From Dipteronia dyeriana (Eukaryota > Streptophyta > Magnoliopsida > Sapindales > Sapindaceae): a DNA stretch of 64,000 nucleotides. The stretch lies in the NCBI GenBank assembly GCA_032871835.1, contig CM065301.1, positions 30,574,405 to 30,638,404 on the forward strand, written 5' to 3'. The notes beneath the pieces are model-generated. The model was given only the letters and a program-made list of their open reading frames with translations, ran no database searches and was not told the origin of the DNA. Below, one piece after another: positions 22,720-33,715 of the stretch. The stretch's first letter is position 1, and each line of letters starts with the position of its first letter. The position numbers and the translations under genes are program-made.

Positions 22720-23020
22720 AACCGATCGAACCGAAACCGAACCGAAACCGAACCGAACCGTTCGGTTTCACAAACCGAAACCGAACCGAACCGTTCGGTT
22801 TCACAAACCGAAACCGAAACCGAAACCGAATCCGAACTGGAACTGAACCGTTCGGTTTCGAAAAATCGAAACCGAACCGAAAACCGCCGGTTCCGAAACC
22901 GCCCAAAACCTTTCTATTCCGGTTACGGTTACGGTTCGGCCTTTCCACGGAACCGGAACCGAAGGTTCGAAACCGAAACCGACGATTCGAAACCGAAACC
23001 GAACAGAAACCGAACCGTGG
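22720..23020. repeat. Right subterminal CCGAAAC array of the hAT
   Basis: About 300 bp of almost continuous CCGAAACCGAACCG and GAACCGTTCGGTTTC words, including small palindromes (AACCGTTCGGTT). Larger than the left array. Minus-strand translations of it are Arg/Phe/Gly-rich artefacts. Confidence 0.85.
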
Positions 23021-23656
23021 ACACCATTACCTGGATCCCACCGTGTGACTCTTTTCTTTTATCTATTTTTTCTATTTATTTATTTATTCAATTTTTTTTT
23101 TATTGGCTCATTTCAACACGTCATCATCATTTCTACCAAATACCAACCATATATTAGACCATCTCACATTTTTTTCCTTTATTTTTTTATTTTTATTTTT
23201 ATTTTTATTCAGTCTTATCATACATCTGTCTGTCACTCATCTTCTTCTCCATTTTGCAACACGCCTCCACATTTCAAAATTTCAGAACTCCTCTCTCTCT
23301 CTCTCTAAACTCCATCATTTTCGTTTCTTCTTCTTCATCTACAACTCATCTTCTTCTTCTTCTCAATCATCTTCTTTTTTATTATTGATCGGTTTATCTT
23401 CTTCTTAATTGCTATAGGTTATAACGACGTTTTTTTGGCAAGATTAGAAGACGTTTTCCGGCAAGATCAGCCTCCGTTTTTTTTTTTTTTTTTAAATCTG
23501 TCTCCGTCTAGTCTGCCGAGGGCGATTAGTTGGAAAGCCGTTGACTAGTCGTCCTTCGCCTACTAAAACCGATTTTCAGCTTTTTGACACGGTGGAAGGC
23601 TGTCTAGTGGATTTTCGGTGACTAATCGGCTGATTTTTCCGATTACTAGAACACTG

Positions 23657-24621
23657 GCCACAACCAAACTAGTCTATAAAGTAGTAAATTTGACACAAAT
23701 TGTATTTACTTATCAAACCTTATTTACAATGAGTCCAAATTTTAATATAAAATTTAAATTCTATAATCATAAATACAAAAGCCTAAAAAAATTTAGTAAT
23801 GTATTGGTCCAATATAATACAAATTTTCACTAGATCAAAATTTTTTGTCCGACTAAACCAGACCATGCTCCTAGCCATACTCATATTGTTAAGCTTGTCA
23901 GTTCGAGTCATATTTCCCTCTTCCAAACCTCTAGTTAATTGTAATAAGCAAGGACGAAGCCACGTGAGGACGAGAGGGGACAACTGTCCCCCTGAAGTTT
24001 TATAGATTTCTAAAGTTGTCTCTTAAGTTTTTAGAGTTTTATATTTTTACCCTTATTTCATATTCCTTGAAGTTTTACAGTTTTTTAATCTATTAAACTT
24101 TCAGATTTATATGCTTTTACCTTTCTTTGATGTTGTATGTGAATTTTTTAATAGCCGACACGTGAAAAAAATCAATAAGAATATTAGAGAAGGGTTGCGT
24201 CACGTCATCAAAAGTCGCCCGATCATTCGATCCAAAGTAGAATCTTTGCCAGACGATAGAGTAACATCATTCTAAGGAGGGGTTGCTCGATCAGAAGATG
24301 ACCTTGCCGAATAATGAAATTTTGGTCGGCCAGAGGATTCCCTTATAAAAGATCACTTGTCCGAGTTAAAGCTCAATGTACATCACTAATACATGGCGAC
24401 CCTAAAAATGAATCCTACCAAGATATGAGGGTCAAGAATTACAATTCAATAAGGAAACAACCATATCTACTTAAAAAGGAATCAAAGCTCAAATTAAGCA
24501 CAATGTCAACTGTATTTAACTATTTATCATGGGATACACATCAAATGGGGAACAAATCAAGATAAATGTGGAGATCCATGCTAGAAGAATCATGATAAGT
24601 TTCTACAAGTCATCTACTTAC
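23657..24621. other. Stretch without a gene; possible transposon fragments
   Basis: No coding sequence with family resemblance. Around 23947-24003 the words GGACGAAGCCACGTGAGG and GGGGACAACTGTCCCCCTGA resemble ends of common plant DNA transposons. About 24160-24400 (CACGTCATCAAAAGTCGCCC, CCTTATAAAAGATCACTTGT) looks like part of an LTR. Neither could be bounded. Confidence 0.4.
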
Positions 24622-25238
24622 GTGCCAAAAAATTTCTAGTACTCTTTGTTTCCTTTAAGACTAACACCAACTTAATAACTTAAGATTTAATAGCACTTAA
24701 AGTGTTGTTTAGACAAAAAATACTCTTAAAACACACTAAAAAAAAGTTTTGCTCTTTTTTCTTCCGAAACTTACTTCGGTGTTTCTGAGACTTTGTTTGG
24801 TATTTTCGAGACTTATTATGTATTTCTTATACTAATTTTATAATTTTCAAGACTTATTTTGTAGTTTTCGTGAGTTATTGAGTATATTTACAACTTTTTA
24901 GACTTATTGATGAAAAATGAAAATTTTCAATTTTTTTTGTTCATCTTCTTCATCGACCTTCAATGGAAGTCGATTTCGACCTCCAATGGAAGTCGATTTC
25001 GACCTCCAATGGACATCTTTGACTACCATTGGAAGTTTGTTCCGTCTCAATTGACCGAGGTCCTTTATCAATAGAGGTTTTTTAAAGGAAAAAAACCCTA
25101 AAAGTAGGAAAAAAATATAATAAAAGAAGGAGATGAAGTTATTTTTTTCTATCGGTACAATTTACACTTAATTTATTAAACTAGTGTTGCTTTTAAAAGT
25201 CAACAACAAAAAAAGAGTGATATTTCCCATTATTTCCA
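24622..25238. mobile_element. Non-autonomous MULE-like element
   Basis: The two ends are diverged inverted repeats: left about 24640-24720 and right about 25135-25238 share TTAATAA(C)TTAAG, AACAACACTTTAAGTG and GAGTATTTTTTG-type segments in inverted order. The inside carries CGAGACTTATTTTGTAG repeats and GACCTCCAATGGAAGTCGA repeats, exactly the components of the element at 43765-45186. I could not find a matching 9-bp TSD, so the ends are approximate. Confidence 0.6.
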
Positions 25239-25274
25239 TTTTTATTAGTTAAAAAAAAAATACACTTATTTATG

Positions 25275-25396
25275 CACACGCACTCTTAGTTCAAGTGGTA
25301 TGCACTTCCCCTCCTACAGTTGAGGTGGGAGTTTGTATTGTTCGGTCTTGATAAGTTTTGATAGATCCCTAATCCGTTCAGTGTCAGATTAAAAAA
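25275..25396 (+). mobile_element. Possible tRNA-derived SINE remnant
   Basis: CTTAGTTCAAGTGGTATG matches the pol III A box (TRGYNNARNNGG). About 35 bp on, GAGGTGGGAGTTTGTA sits where a B box would be but fits poorly. The copy ends in a short A-run (ATTAAAAAAAGAG). No TSD was seen, so this is a weak call. Confidence 0.35.
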
Positions 25397-25567
25397 AGAG
25401 TAGTGCTAGATAACCCAAAAATTTAGTCCAAATTTCAACTTAAATGATATGACAAATGAGTTGTCATCACCACACAACATGAGATGATGTGGTTAATGAA
25501 AAAATCACTTGCCACATCATTTGAGTTGAAATTTGGACTAAATTTTTGAACAGTCTAGGATTACTCT
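25397..25567. mobile_element. Foldback MITE (171 bp)
   Basis: The two halves are inverted copies: left AAAAATTTAGTCCAAATTTC AACTTAAATGATATGACAA, right (reverse complement) the same with a few changes. Ends are AGAGTAGTGCTAGA and AGAGTAATCCTAGA. Flanks are A-runs on both sides, so the TSD cannot be read. Family not assigned. Confidence 0.75.
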
Positions 25568-25661
25568 AAAAAAGTACACTGATTTTAAATATAATTATAT
25601 TTCCGAATAATATTATTATTTATTTTTATCTAAAAATATTGCACATAAAAATTAACTGATT

Positions 25662-28347
25662 ATGAAAACACTATACTGGAACGTCCGAGGCTTGGGTAAT
25701 CCTTGTGCGTTCCAAATTCTTCAGAGATTTCTAAAGGCTCACAGCCCGGATGTTCTTCCTTATGGAAACAAAGGTGTACAACTTTGTGATAGAGAATATT
25801 CATGTTAAAACAGGTTATTATGGTAAATTTATGGTAAATTCAGTTGGTAGGAGTGGAGGTTTGTGCCTTTTGTGGTCATCTTATGTTGATGTAAGTTTAG
25901 TTTCTTATTCTAATTTTCATATTGACGTTGATATTGTGTCTCATAAGGATATTAGATGGCGTTTTACAGGATTTTATGGTAATCTTGAACCTAGTCAAAG
26001 ACACCATGGTTGGACATTGTTGTGAAGACTTAGTAAATTGTCCAGTAGTCCATGGTTTTGTACAGGGGACTTTAATGAGATCCTCATGGACTCGGAAAAA
26101 TCTGGTGGTATACAAAGACCTCAAAATTTAATGGAAAACTTCCGTTCAGCTTTGAATGATTGTGGACTTCAAGATATTGGGTTCGTTGGCTCGACTTTTA
26201 CTTGGTGCAATAAGCGGGATGGAGAGGATATGATTCAAGAGCGACTTGATCGGGTAGTTTGTGATTGCCAATGGTATAATTTATTTAGTTGCTCAGTTGT
26301 GAATCATTTATAATTTTGGAAGTTGGACTATAGGCCAATCCTTCTGGAGGCTCTTCAATGTAGTCGGTCTAGTATGAACCCACCCAAGAACCGTCGCTTC
26401 AATTTGAGGAGTGCTGGGCTGACCATGAGGAGTGTGTTACTGTGATCAAGAATGCTTGGGCAGGTTGCGGTTATTGGAGAAGTATGATTGATGTTGTAAA
26501 TGGTATCCAGAGGTGTACAAAACAATTGGCTCAGTGGTATTCTAGAAGTAAACGGGACTAGTTGAAAGCTACAAGGGATAAACATGAGGAGTTAAAGATG
26601 TTGTCCACAAATGTTACTACTGGGTCGTGGAAGAAAATTAGAGAGGTAGAGAACAAGCTTGATGTCTTATTGGACAAAGAAGAACTGTATTGGAAGCAAA
26701 GATCTTGTGAATGCTGGCTCAAAGGGGGTGACCGAAATTCTAAGTATTTCCACTTTCGTGCCTCTTCTCGTCACACTCGTAATAAAATTAATGGGATTTT
26801 TGATGTTGTCGGTCAGTGCGATATTGACCAAGACAGTATTGGCAGTGTGATTATGGATCATTTTGGGAAGATTTTCCAATCGAAATATCCGTTTCAAAAT
26901 GATATGGATTTGATGTTAAGGTGTGTGCAACCTTGTTTACCGGAAGAGAATAAGACCTTCCTTGATGCTAATTTCTCTTCGAAAGAAATCCGAGCAGCGG
27001 TGTTTGATTTGCATCCCACTAAAGCTCCTGGTCCGGATGGCCTTCCCACGGTTTTTTTTCCAAAAATTTTGGTTGGTGGTTGGTGAAGGAGTGAAGAAGG
27101 CATGCCTTGGGGTGCTTAATGATGGCCACCCTTTGGGTAATATTAATGAAACTCTTGTTACTTTAATACCTAAAGTTAAAAGAGAAACTCAGGTCTCTGA
27201 CTTTTGGCCCATTAGTTTGTGCAATGTTGTGTATAAAATCATGGCAAAGACTATTGCTAATTGTCTCAGAGTTGTTTTAGGTGATGTGATCTCAGAGTCT
27301 CAAAGTGCTTTTATACCCGGTAGACTTATGTCGGATGATGCCATCGTGGGTTTTGAGTGTATGCATGCGCTCTGGACGAAAAAAAGGGTAAGATTGGATC
27401 CATGGCTTTAAAACTAGATATGTCCAAAGCCTATGATAGAGTCGAATGGTGTTTTATCACATGCATGATGGACAAACTGGGTTTCTCAAGATCGTGGATT
27501 GAAAGAATCAAGAGGTGTATTTCTTCGGTTTCTTTTTCTTTCCTGGTGAACGGAGTTATTTATGGATCTCTTAAGCCTTCTAGGGGGATCCGTCAGGGTG
27601 ACCCTCTCTCCCCTTATTTGTTCTTGTTTTGTGTTGAGGGTCTGTCTTGGTTAATCCACTATGCGGAGTGAAAAGGTGACCTTGCTGGCTTTCGCTGTAG
27701 TATGAGTGGCCCAAAAATATTCCACCTTTTCTTTGCTGATGATAGCATGATGTTTAATAGGGCGCATGAAAAGGATTGTAGGTCTATTAAGGGGATTTTG
27801 GATTGTTACTATAAGGCTTATGGTCAAATGGTAAATTTCCAAAAGTCAGCTATGTGTGTTAGTAAATGTGTTTCCCATATGAGAGCTTTGGTTTTGTCTA
27901 ATCTTTTGGGAATTCAACTGGTGAAATGTCATGAGCGTCATCTCGGGATCCCTAGTTTTGTAGAGAAGAATAAATGGCAATTGTTCACCTTTATTAAAGA
28001 TCGAGTATGGAGACGTATCAAAGGGTGGCAAAGTAAGCTATTTATTTATGGTGGGAAGGAGATTTTGGTTAAAGCTGTCCTCCAAGCTATTCCAACCTAC
28101 TCAATGTCGCTGTTCAGATTGCCAAAGTCTTTGATTCAGGAAATCCATCAGCTTTGTGCTAGATTCTGGTGGGGTTCCAATGATGAGACTCACAAGATAC
28201 ACTGGGGAACCTGGAAGAAATTTTGTCGAAGTAAGGATATGGGTGGACTGGGGTTTTGGGATTTTGCTATTTTTAATCAGGCACTACTAGCCAAACAAGT
28301 TTGGAGACTTGTCCATTTCCCAAACACCCTTGCAGCTAAGGTCCTTA
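25662..28347 (+). pseudogene. LINE ORF2, endonuclease and reverse transcriptase part
   Basis: Would nick the target DNA and prime reverse transcription. Endonuclease text starts MKTLYWNVRGLGN (25662), continues FTGFYGNLEPSQRHHGWTLL and WFCTGDFNEIL, then GSTFTWCNKRDGEDMIQERL. The RT follows: [72 protein letters not shown] and the catalytic FFADDSMMF near 27730. Frameshifts near 25750, 27065 and 27400 and stops near 26023, 26311 and 27669 disable it. It is cut at 28347 in the segment after the RT (NTLAAKVL) by the copia insertion and resumes at 37998. Confidence 0.9.
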
Positions 28348-30592
28348 TGTTAGGTTTTAGATTTGTGTTGGCTTGATTCCATAACAAAACGCTCTTTGTT
28401 TGTATTGCTTAGTTGCTTAGGTGGTTCGTGATTAGATAGAACTTCAAAGATGGAAAGCGACTTCGTATGCAAAGTTCGTCTTCAAGAGGATATATGCTTA
28501 CTTGGATGCTAAGGTATCAAGATTCTTCCTCCTCTTGCAAGGTGTAGGCGCACGCACACACAATTCATACATATGTGTCCCTGCATAGTTGTGCACCATT
28601 AAATGCGCACACACACAATTCATACATTTGTATCTCTATATCGTAGTGCATCATTTGGTATAATACATTCACACACTTGAAGTTGAATGCTTATACATTG
28701 GTATGAAAGTAACATGTTTTAGAAAATGCATGATCGGAGACTATCTCTATGTAGTTTGCATTCTTGTGTGAAATTTGTTTGTTTGTTTATATGTTTGCAT
28801 AGCATGGATATTTAAATTGATTTTAGCCTTAGATTGTTCATGATTGAGTTTCGGTCATTTCGGTTACTCTTACTATTGATTTCGAGTTCTAAGTCAAAAG
28901 ATACTACACTTTCAACTCATGTTGCATACATTGTCTTCGTCTTCATATATCGAGTCGAATTCTTATTTTCTGGGTTAAGTATCTTATATGTCCATGTATA
29001 TGAGGGAGTCCTGGTCGTAATCTTCAAACTGATTCGAATTCGTAGTTTGGAGGCCAAAGAACGGTCGAAGAAAGCGAGAGGAGCTCAAGGGAAGAGGTGC
29101 GATGGCATAAGCCATCACTTGGCACCTTCCCGAGATGGCGCGTTGCCATCTCGATCCCAAAGCCTTGCTGCCCCGAGATACCCACGCGCCATCTCAGGGA
29201 GGTACTAAGGCATGAGGGAAATTTTTTCTTTTGGTTTGTTTCTCTTTAAAACATCTCCTTCCCTCTCATTCATTAAAAATTGAGAAAAACGAATTTGAAG
29301 AAGATGTGCAGAATTTTTCTCTCAACTTTTTTATTTTTGTTTTTGTGATAACTTCTTCATTTCAACTCCGAATCACTTGATTCAAAAACCGATTTCGAGT
29401 TTCTTGAAGATTTCTACAAACCCCAAGCTTTTCTAGAACCAAATGATGTCTAGATCCTTTGTTGTGATCAGATCTTCAGTTCGTGATTTTCATCCTTGTT
29501 GGTAAAATCACCTTTTTCTTAGTTTTCTTCTTAGATCTTCTTATTTATTGATGCCTTTTGATTAAGAAGCATGAGCATGACTAAGATGATTTTGATATCA
29601 TTTTATGGTTTTTTGATTTGATTTTCAAGTTTAGCTAGATTTGTGATAAGTTGATTGATTTGTGCTAAACTTGATAATCGTGAAATTGTTTCTAGAAATC
29701 TTTTGTTCTTATGCTTGATTGACTATTTCTAGATTTAATTTCATTTTCTAAGAACTAGGTCTACATCAATTGGTATATTCATTTCATTGATTTGGTTCTT
29801 AGTTGATAGCATGCTTAGGTTGCCTAGATACATTTGTGATTGTTCTTTGAAAGCATAATCTAGCTATCTAGTTGCATGTCCATAGAATTTGTTCATCATA
29901 ATTTTCTATATTGAGTGCTTGTTTGCATTTTGCATTCATTATCACTTAGAAGCCTTGTGAAGAGGTAGGAAGTCTCATATCTTAGAGTGATTCTTTGATT
30001 TGAGCAATTGGAAGTCTTAGCTAGAGTCAGGAGGACTTGGATAACTAAGCAAGTGGAAGTCTCGACAAGAGGTGTGAGACCTCAGATTATTGAGCAAGGA
30101 AGTCTCAACTAGAGTCGGGAGGACTCAGATAGTTGAGCAAGAAGTCTTACCTAGGGTCGGGAGGATCAGGAAAGGTGAGCAAGGAATCTTCCTAGAGACA
30201 GGAGGTCTTGGATAGGAAGTTGGCTTAGCAGATCACTAGGTTCAAGGGTAGAGTAAAAGTGATAGCTTGGAGAGCATGTGTTGATTGCTTGAGTGTGTAA
30301 CTCTTATTTGAAATAGTGTATTTGCTTTTACCGGTGGTTGTGGTATCAACCCGTGGATGTTTCCTCTCATGAGGTTTTACCACGTAAATATCTTGTGTTG
30401 ATTTTTAGCATCTTTAATTTCTTCACTTAGTTGATTTGTGTTGCTTGAACATTTGCTTTGTCATATATCATTTTAGATATTATACTAAGTGTTGTATAAG
30501 ATTGCTTGTGTTTTTAAAGAAGATTAAAATTTGAGCATATACTTATTCATCCCATGTATATTTTACACTATAATTTTTTAAGGGAATTTACA
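28348..30592 (+). repeat. 5' LTR of the Sirevirus-like element
   Basis: TGTTAGGTTTTAG ... GGGAATTTACA. It includes an acacac-rich part (28550-28680), a GC-rich palindromic block (29060-29210, CGAGATGGCGCGTTGCCATC), a TATA-like CTCTTTAAAAC near 29243, the 45-bp minisatellite (29945-30230) and the ACCCGTGGATGTTTCCTC motif (near 30350). Confidence 0.92.
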
Positions 30593-30607
30593 ATTGGTAT
30601 CAGAGCT
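30593..30607 (+). promoter_or_regulatory. Primer-binding site of the Sirevirus-like element
   Basis: ATTGGTATCAGAGCTG immediately follows the LTR end ACA. TGGTATCAGAGC is complementary to the 3' end of initiator methionine tRNA, the usual primer of plant copia elements. Confidence 0.9.
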
Positions 30608-30662
30608 GGTGCGTAGAAGTAATTAGATATGTCCATATTATAGTGTTCGTTGTTTTTGTGTT

Positions 30663-33600
30663 ATGGGTGATTCTATGTTGGAAGGTGCATCTAGTGCTAG
30701 ACCTCCACTCTTGAATAGTGGTAACTACTCCTTTTGGAAAATTTGGATGAGAGCCTACATTAGATCCATTAATGAAAAGGCATGGATGAGTATTGAGGAA
30801 GGTTATGAGATACCTACCAAAAGGCAAGAAAATGGCACTATGATTTTAAAGCCTAGAGCCGAATGAATGGCTATTGAATTTGATAATGCTAAGTGGCATC
30901 ATAGGGCAATGAATGCAATATTTGGTGGTGCAGATGGTACTCAATTTATCTACATCCAAAACCTTGAATCGGCAAAGGAAGCATGAAATACTTTGCAAAC
31001 TATCAATGAGGGTACGTTGGCGGTTCGAAGGTCAATAGTACAAATGCTTACCTCTAAATTTGAAAGTCTTGTTATGGATGAGGATGAGAAGTTAGTAGAC
31101 TTTCAAACTAGACTCTTGAATATCACCAATCAAAGTCAAACTTTGGGAGACCCATATCCACAAGAGAGAATTAATTGTAAAATCTTAAGATCCTTACCTA
31201 AGAGATTTAAAGCAAAGGTGACCGCAATTGAAGAAAGCAAGAACGTCGATCTTATAAGGGTTGATGAGCTTCATGGGTCTCTACAAGCATATGAGCTTGG
31301 GTTCAAACCAAGGTTTGAGGATAAGGCAATAACACTCAAAGTGACTAATGAGAAGAGTGAAGATGATATGGTTAGTATGGTGATAGCTTTCAAGAATTTT
31401 CTAAAGAACATATGTTTTAAGAGAGAGGAAGTTGATAAAAAGATCACTCTAAAAGAAATGGTAGATTGCAAGGATAAATCTAAGAAGAAGCTAATTTGAT
31501 GTCTTGAATGCAATGGGATTGGATTTATTTCTACCAAAAGTGCTAATGAGAATAAAGAGTCTAAGAAAGGCTTAGCAATGGCGGCTACTTGGAGTGATGT
31601 GAGTGTGAGTGATGTAAAAGAGGAAGAGGAGTCCTCGGATGATCGAAAATATGCTAGCAATTACATTGCTCACCCGACTATATATGAAGAAAGATTTGAG
31701 GATAGTGGTGAAGACTCATCATGTAGTGAGGAAGTGAATACTCTTCAAGTAATGAAGATAGTGAATTCTCCTCAAATCATGATGAAACAAATTTCAATGA
31801 CAAGTTCTTTCAACTAACCAGTGAAAATGTCAAGAAGAATGATGAGAATAATAAGTTGAAGTTGATCAATGCTAATTTAGTGGTGATAATCAAAGCTCTT
31901 GAAAATGAGAAGAATATGTCTTTGGAGAAGATAAGCAAGCAAATTGAAGTCATTAAGGAGCATAAAGAAACCATTGAAAAATATTTTTCAAAGATAGAAG
32001 AAAGTGCTCAAGAGCTAGATGATTTAAAAGAATACTTTACTACTATGAGGTTGTTTATTAAGGAAGGAGAAAATAAGCAAATATAGAATAAAGAGCTTAA
32101 AGACAAAATCCTTAGACTAGAGAATAACTTGAAAGATAGTAATGAAAGACTAGGAATTTTGAAACAAGAAGTTGAGCAAAGAGATGATTCTCTTGATCGT
32201 GCTAAAAGACTTGAAAATGTGCTTAGAGTCAAAATTAGTAAGCATGAGTGTCAAGAGAAGATTCTTTATGATAAGCTTGATGAGGTTAATAAGATGATAG
32301 GTAAGATGTCATCTAGTGCTAGTAAAGTAGAAACTATCATCAAGATTGGTAAGCATCCTACTGACAAAAGAGGATTAGGTTATGTGAATGAAAAGGTTAC
32401 ACCTTCATCTAAGAATTCTACTTTTGTCAAAGCAAGTGGTAAAGTCAATGTAGGTACTCTCTCTAACGGTGAAGCCATGGATGTAACCGGAGGTGCCTCA
32501 ACATCAACAAGAAGCAACAAAGGAAATTCTCAACAAGGTCAAAGATAAAAATCATAATTTTCTCATGCAAAAGACAAAGCATCAAGGAATGGACATCAAA
32601 GAGGTAACAATGTGAGAAGGTATACTACTTCAAATGCTCAAGCTAAAGGTAACCCTCTCAAATTTGTACCTATTTTCCATTTTGTAACATGGTAGGACAT
32701 ATAAGACCTAGATGCTATGAATACATTCGTAAATGCAAATATGAGAATGATTTGTATGATATTTCTTTGATGAATGGTCCTAGGCAATCATCCATGTATA
32801 TATCTAGATCTAGACCTAGGAAGACCTTGGAAAAGTATGTTGAGAAAAATATTGTTGATGACTTGCTTGTGAAAACACATGTTGTGCCTCATACTAATGC
32901 ATAAAAAAGTTGATAATACTTTGTTTGACTTGTTTGAAAATGTGACTAATAAAGTCGATTTGCATGATAGTAAGCCAAAGAATAAGTCAAAGCATGTTGT
33001 TAGTAGTAATGAGAAGCATAGTGTTAAGAAAATTTGGATTAGAAAAGGCTCAGCTACTATTTCTTCCAAAACCAAAGACAAAGACAAGAAGAGCTATGGA
33101 ATTTCTCAACCAACTTCTAAACCAAAGCATGCATACTCAAAAGGTAATTTTTCTAAATTTATTCCAGTTTGTCATTATTGCAATGTAATTGGTCATATTA
33201 GGCCTAAATGTTATGGATATATTAGACAATGTAAACTAGGGAATAATATGCATGCTAGTGAGTTGAACAAATATTCTTTGAAAGATTCTAAACATGATAA
33301 TGGTTTTGATGTTTTGAAAAATGTGCATATTGGTCATGATCATTAGAAGAAACTTACTAGGAAAGTTTGGATTAAAAATCATGATGTGATAAAGGTTTCT
33401 AGTCATTCTTCTAAACATGTTAATATTGATAAATCTTTAAATGTTGTGCATAATAATGATAAACATTTGAAGAAGAATGTCAAGAAGATTTGTATGGATG
33501 AGAATGTGAAAAAGCATGATGGTCATATATCTTGTATTGATGAAAATTTTGTGTGTGGCAATAACAATGCATTTAAAATGAGTGATATTTTCATGAAGAA

Positions 33601-33715
33601 GATAGTTGATGATTTATCATCTAGATTTCATATTGCCATGAGTAATGATCATGATGTTATTTGTGTTGGTTCACCTAAGACCAATATGGTCAAAGGTGAG
33701 TGCTCTCATACTTGA
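30663..33715 (+). pseudogene. Copia gag, broken, with duplicated zinc knuckle
   Basis: Capsid/nucleocapsid protein of the element. ATG at 30663 (MGDSMLEGASSARPPLLNSG NYSFWKIWM), a typical copia gag start, then LTSKFESLVMDEDEKLVDFQ and ERINCKILRSLPKRFKAKVT, the UBN2-type gag core. Stops: TGA 30864-30866, TGA 30984-30986, TGA 31497-31499; the frame then changes near 31740-31850 to a Lys/Glu-rich coiled-coil part (31856-32548). Two zinc-knuckle modules follow: 32660-32730 (FHFCNMVGHIRPRCYEYIRK, first Cys lost) and 33160-33235 (CHYCNVIGHIRPKCYGYIRQ, intact CX2CX4HX4C). The C-terminal part is unusually long. No pol follows. Confidence 0.85.

Larger units (their letters stand above)
19375..23029 (+). 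mobile_element. Autonomous-type hAT transposon (3655 bp)
   Basis: Perfect 8-bp TSD CCTGGATC at 19367-19374 and 23030-23037. Terminal inverted repeats of about 22 bp: left TAGAGGTGTCCACGGTTCGG, right (reverse complement) TAATGGTGTCCACGGTTCGG, 18 of 20 identical. It encodes one hAT transposase (19867-22075). Both subterminal zones are crowded with CCGAAAC/GTTTCGG words. TSD, TIRs and a nearly open transposase all suggest a fairly recent insertion. Confidence 0.92.
19188..23656. mobile_element. Non-autonomous hAT-type element, host of a second hAT
   Basis: Ends CAGTGTTGTAGTAA (left) and, reverse complemented, CAGTGTTCTAGTAA (right), flanked by perfect 8-bp duplications GCCACAAC (19180-19187 and 23657-23664). 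Taking out the inner hAT and its TSD leaves about 806 bp with no coding capacity and CGACTAGTC/GCGCCTAGGC words. The 8-bp TSD and CAGTGTT end are hAT features. Confidence 0.8.

Noticed and set aside
22625..22948. Arg/Phe-rich frame on the minus strand
   Set aside because: Translation of the hAT subterminal CCGAAAC repeats, no start context or family resemblance.
25275..25330. tRNA gene
   Set aside because: Only an A-box match; no cloverleaf or proper B box can be formed. Recorded as a weak SINE remnant instead.
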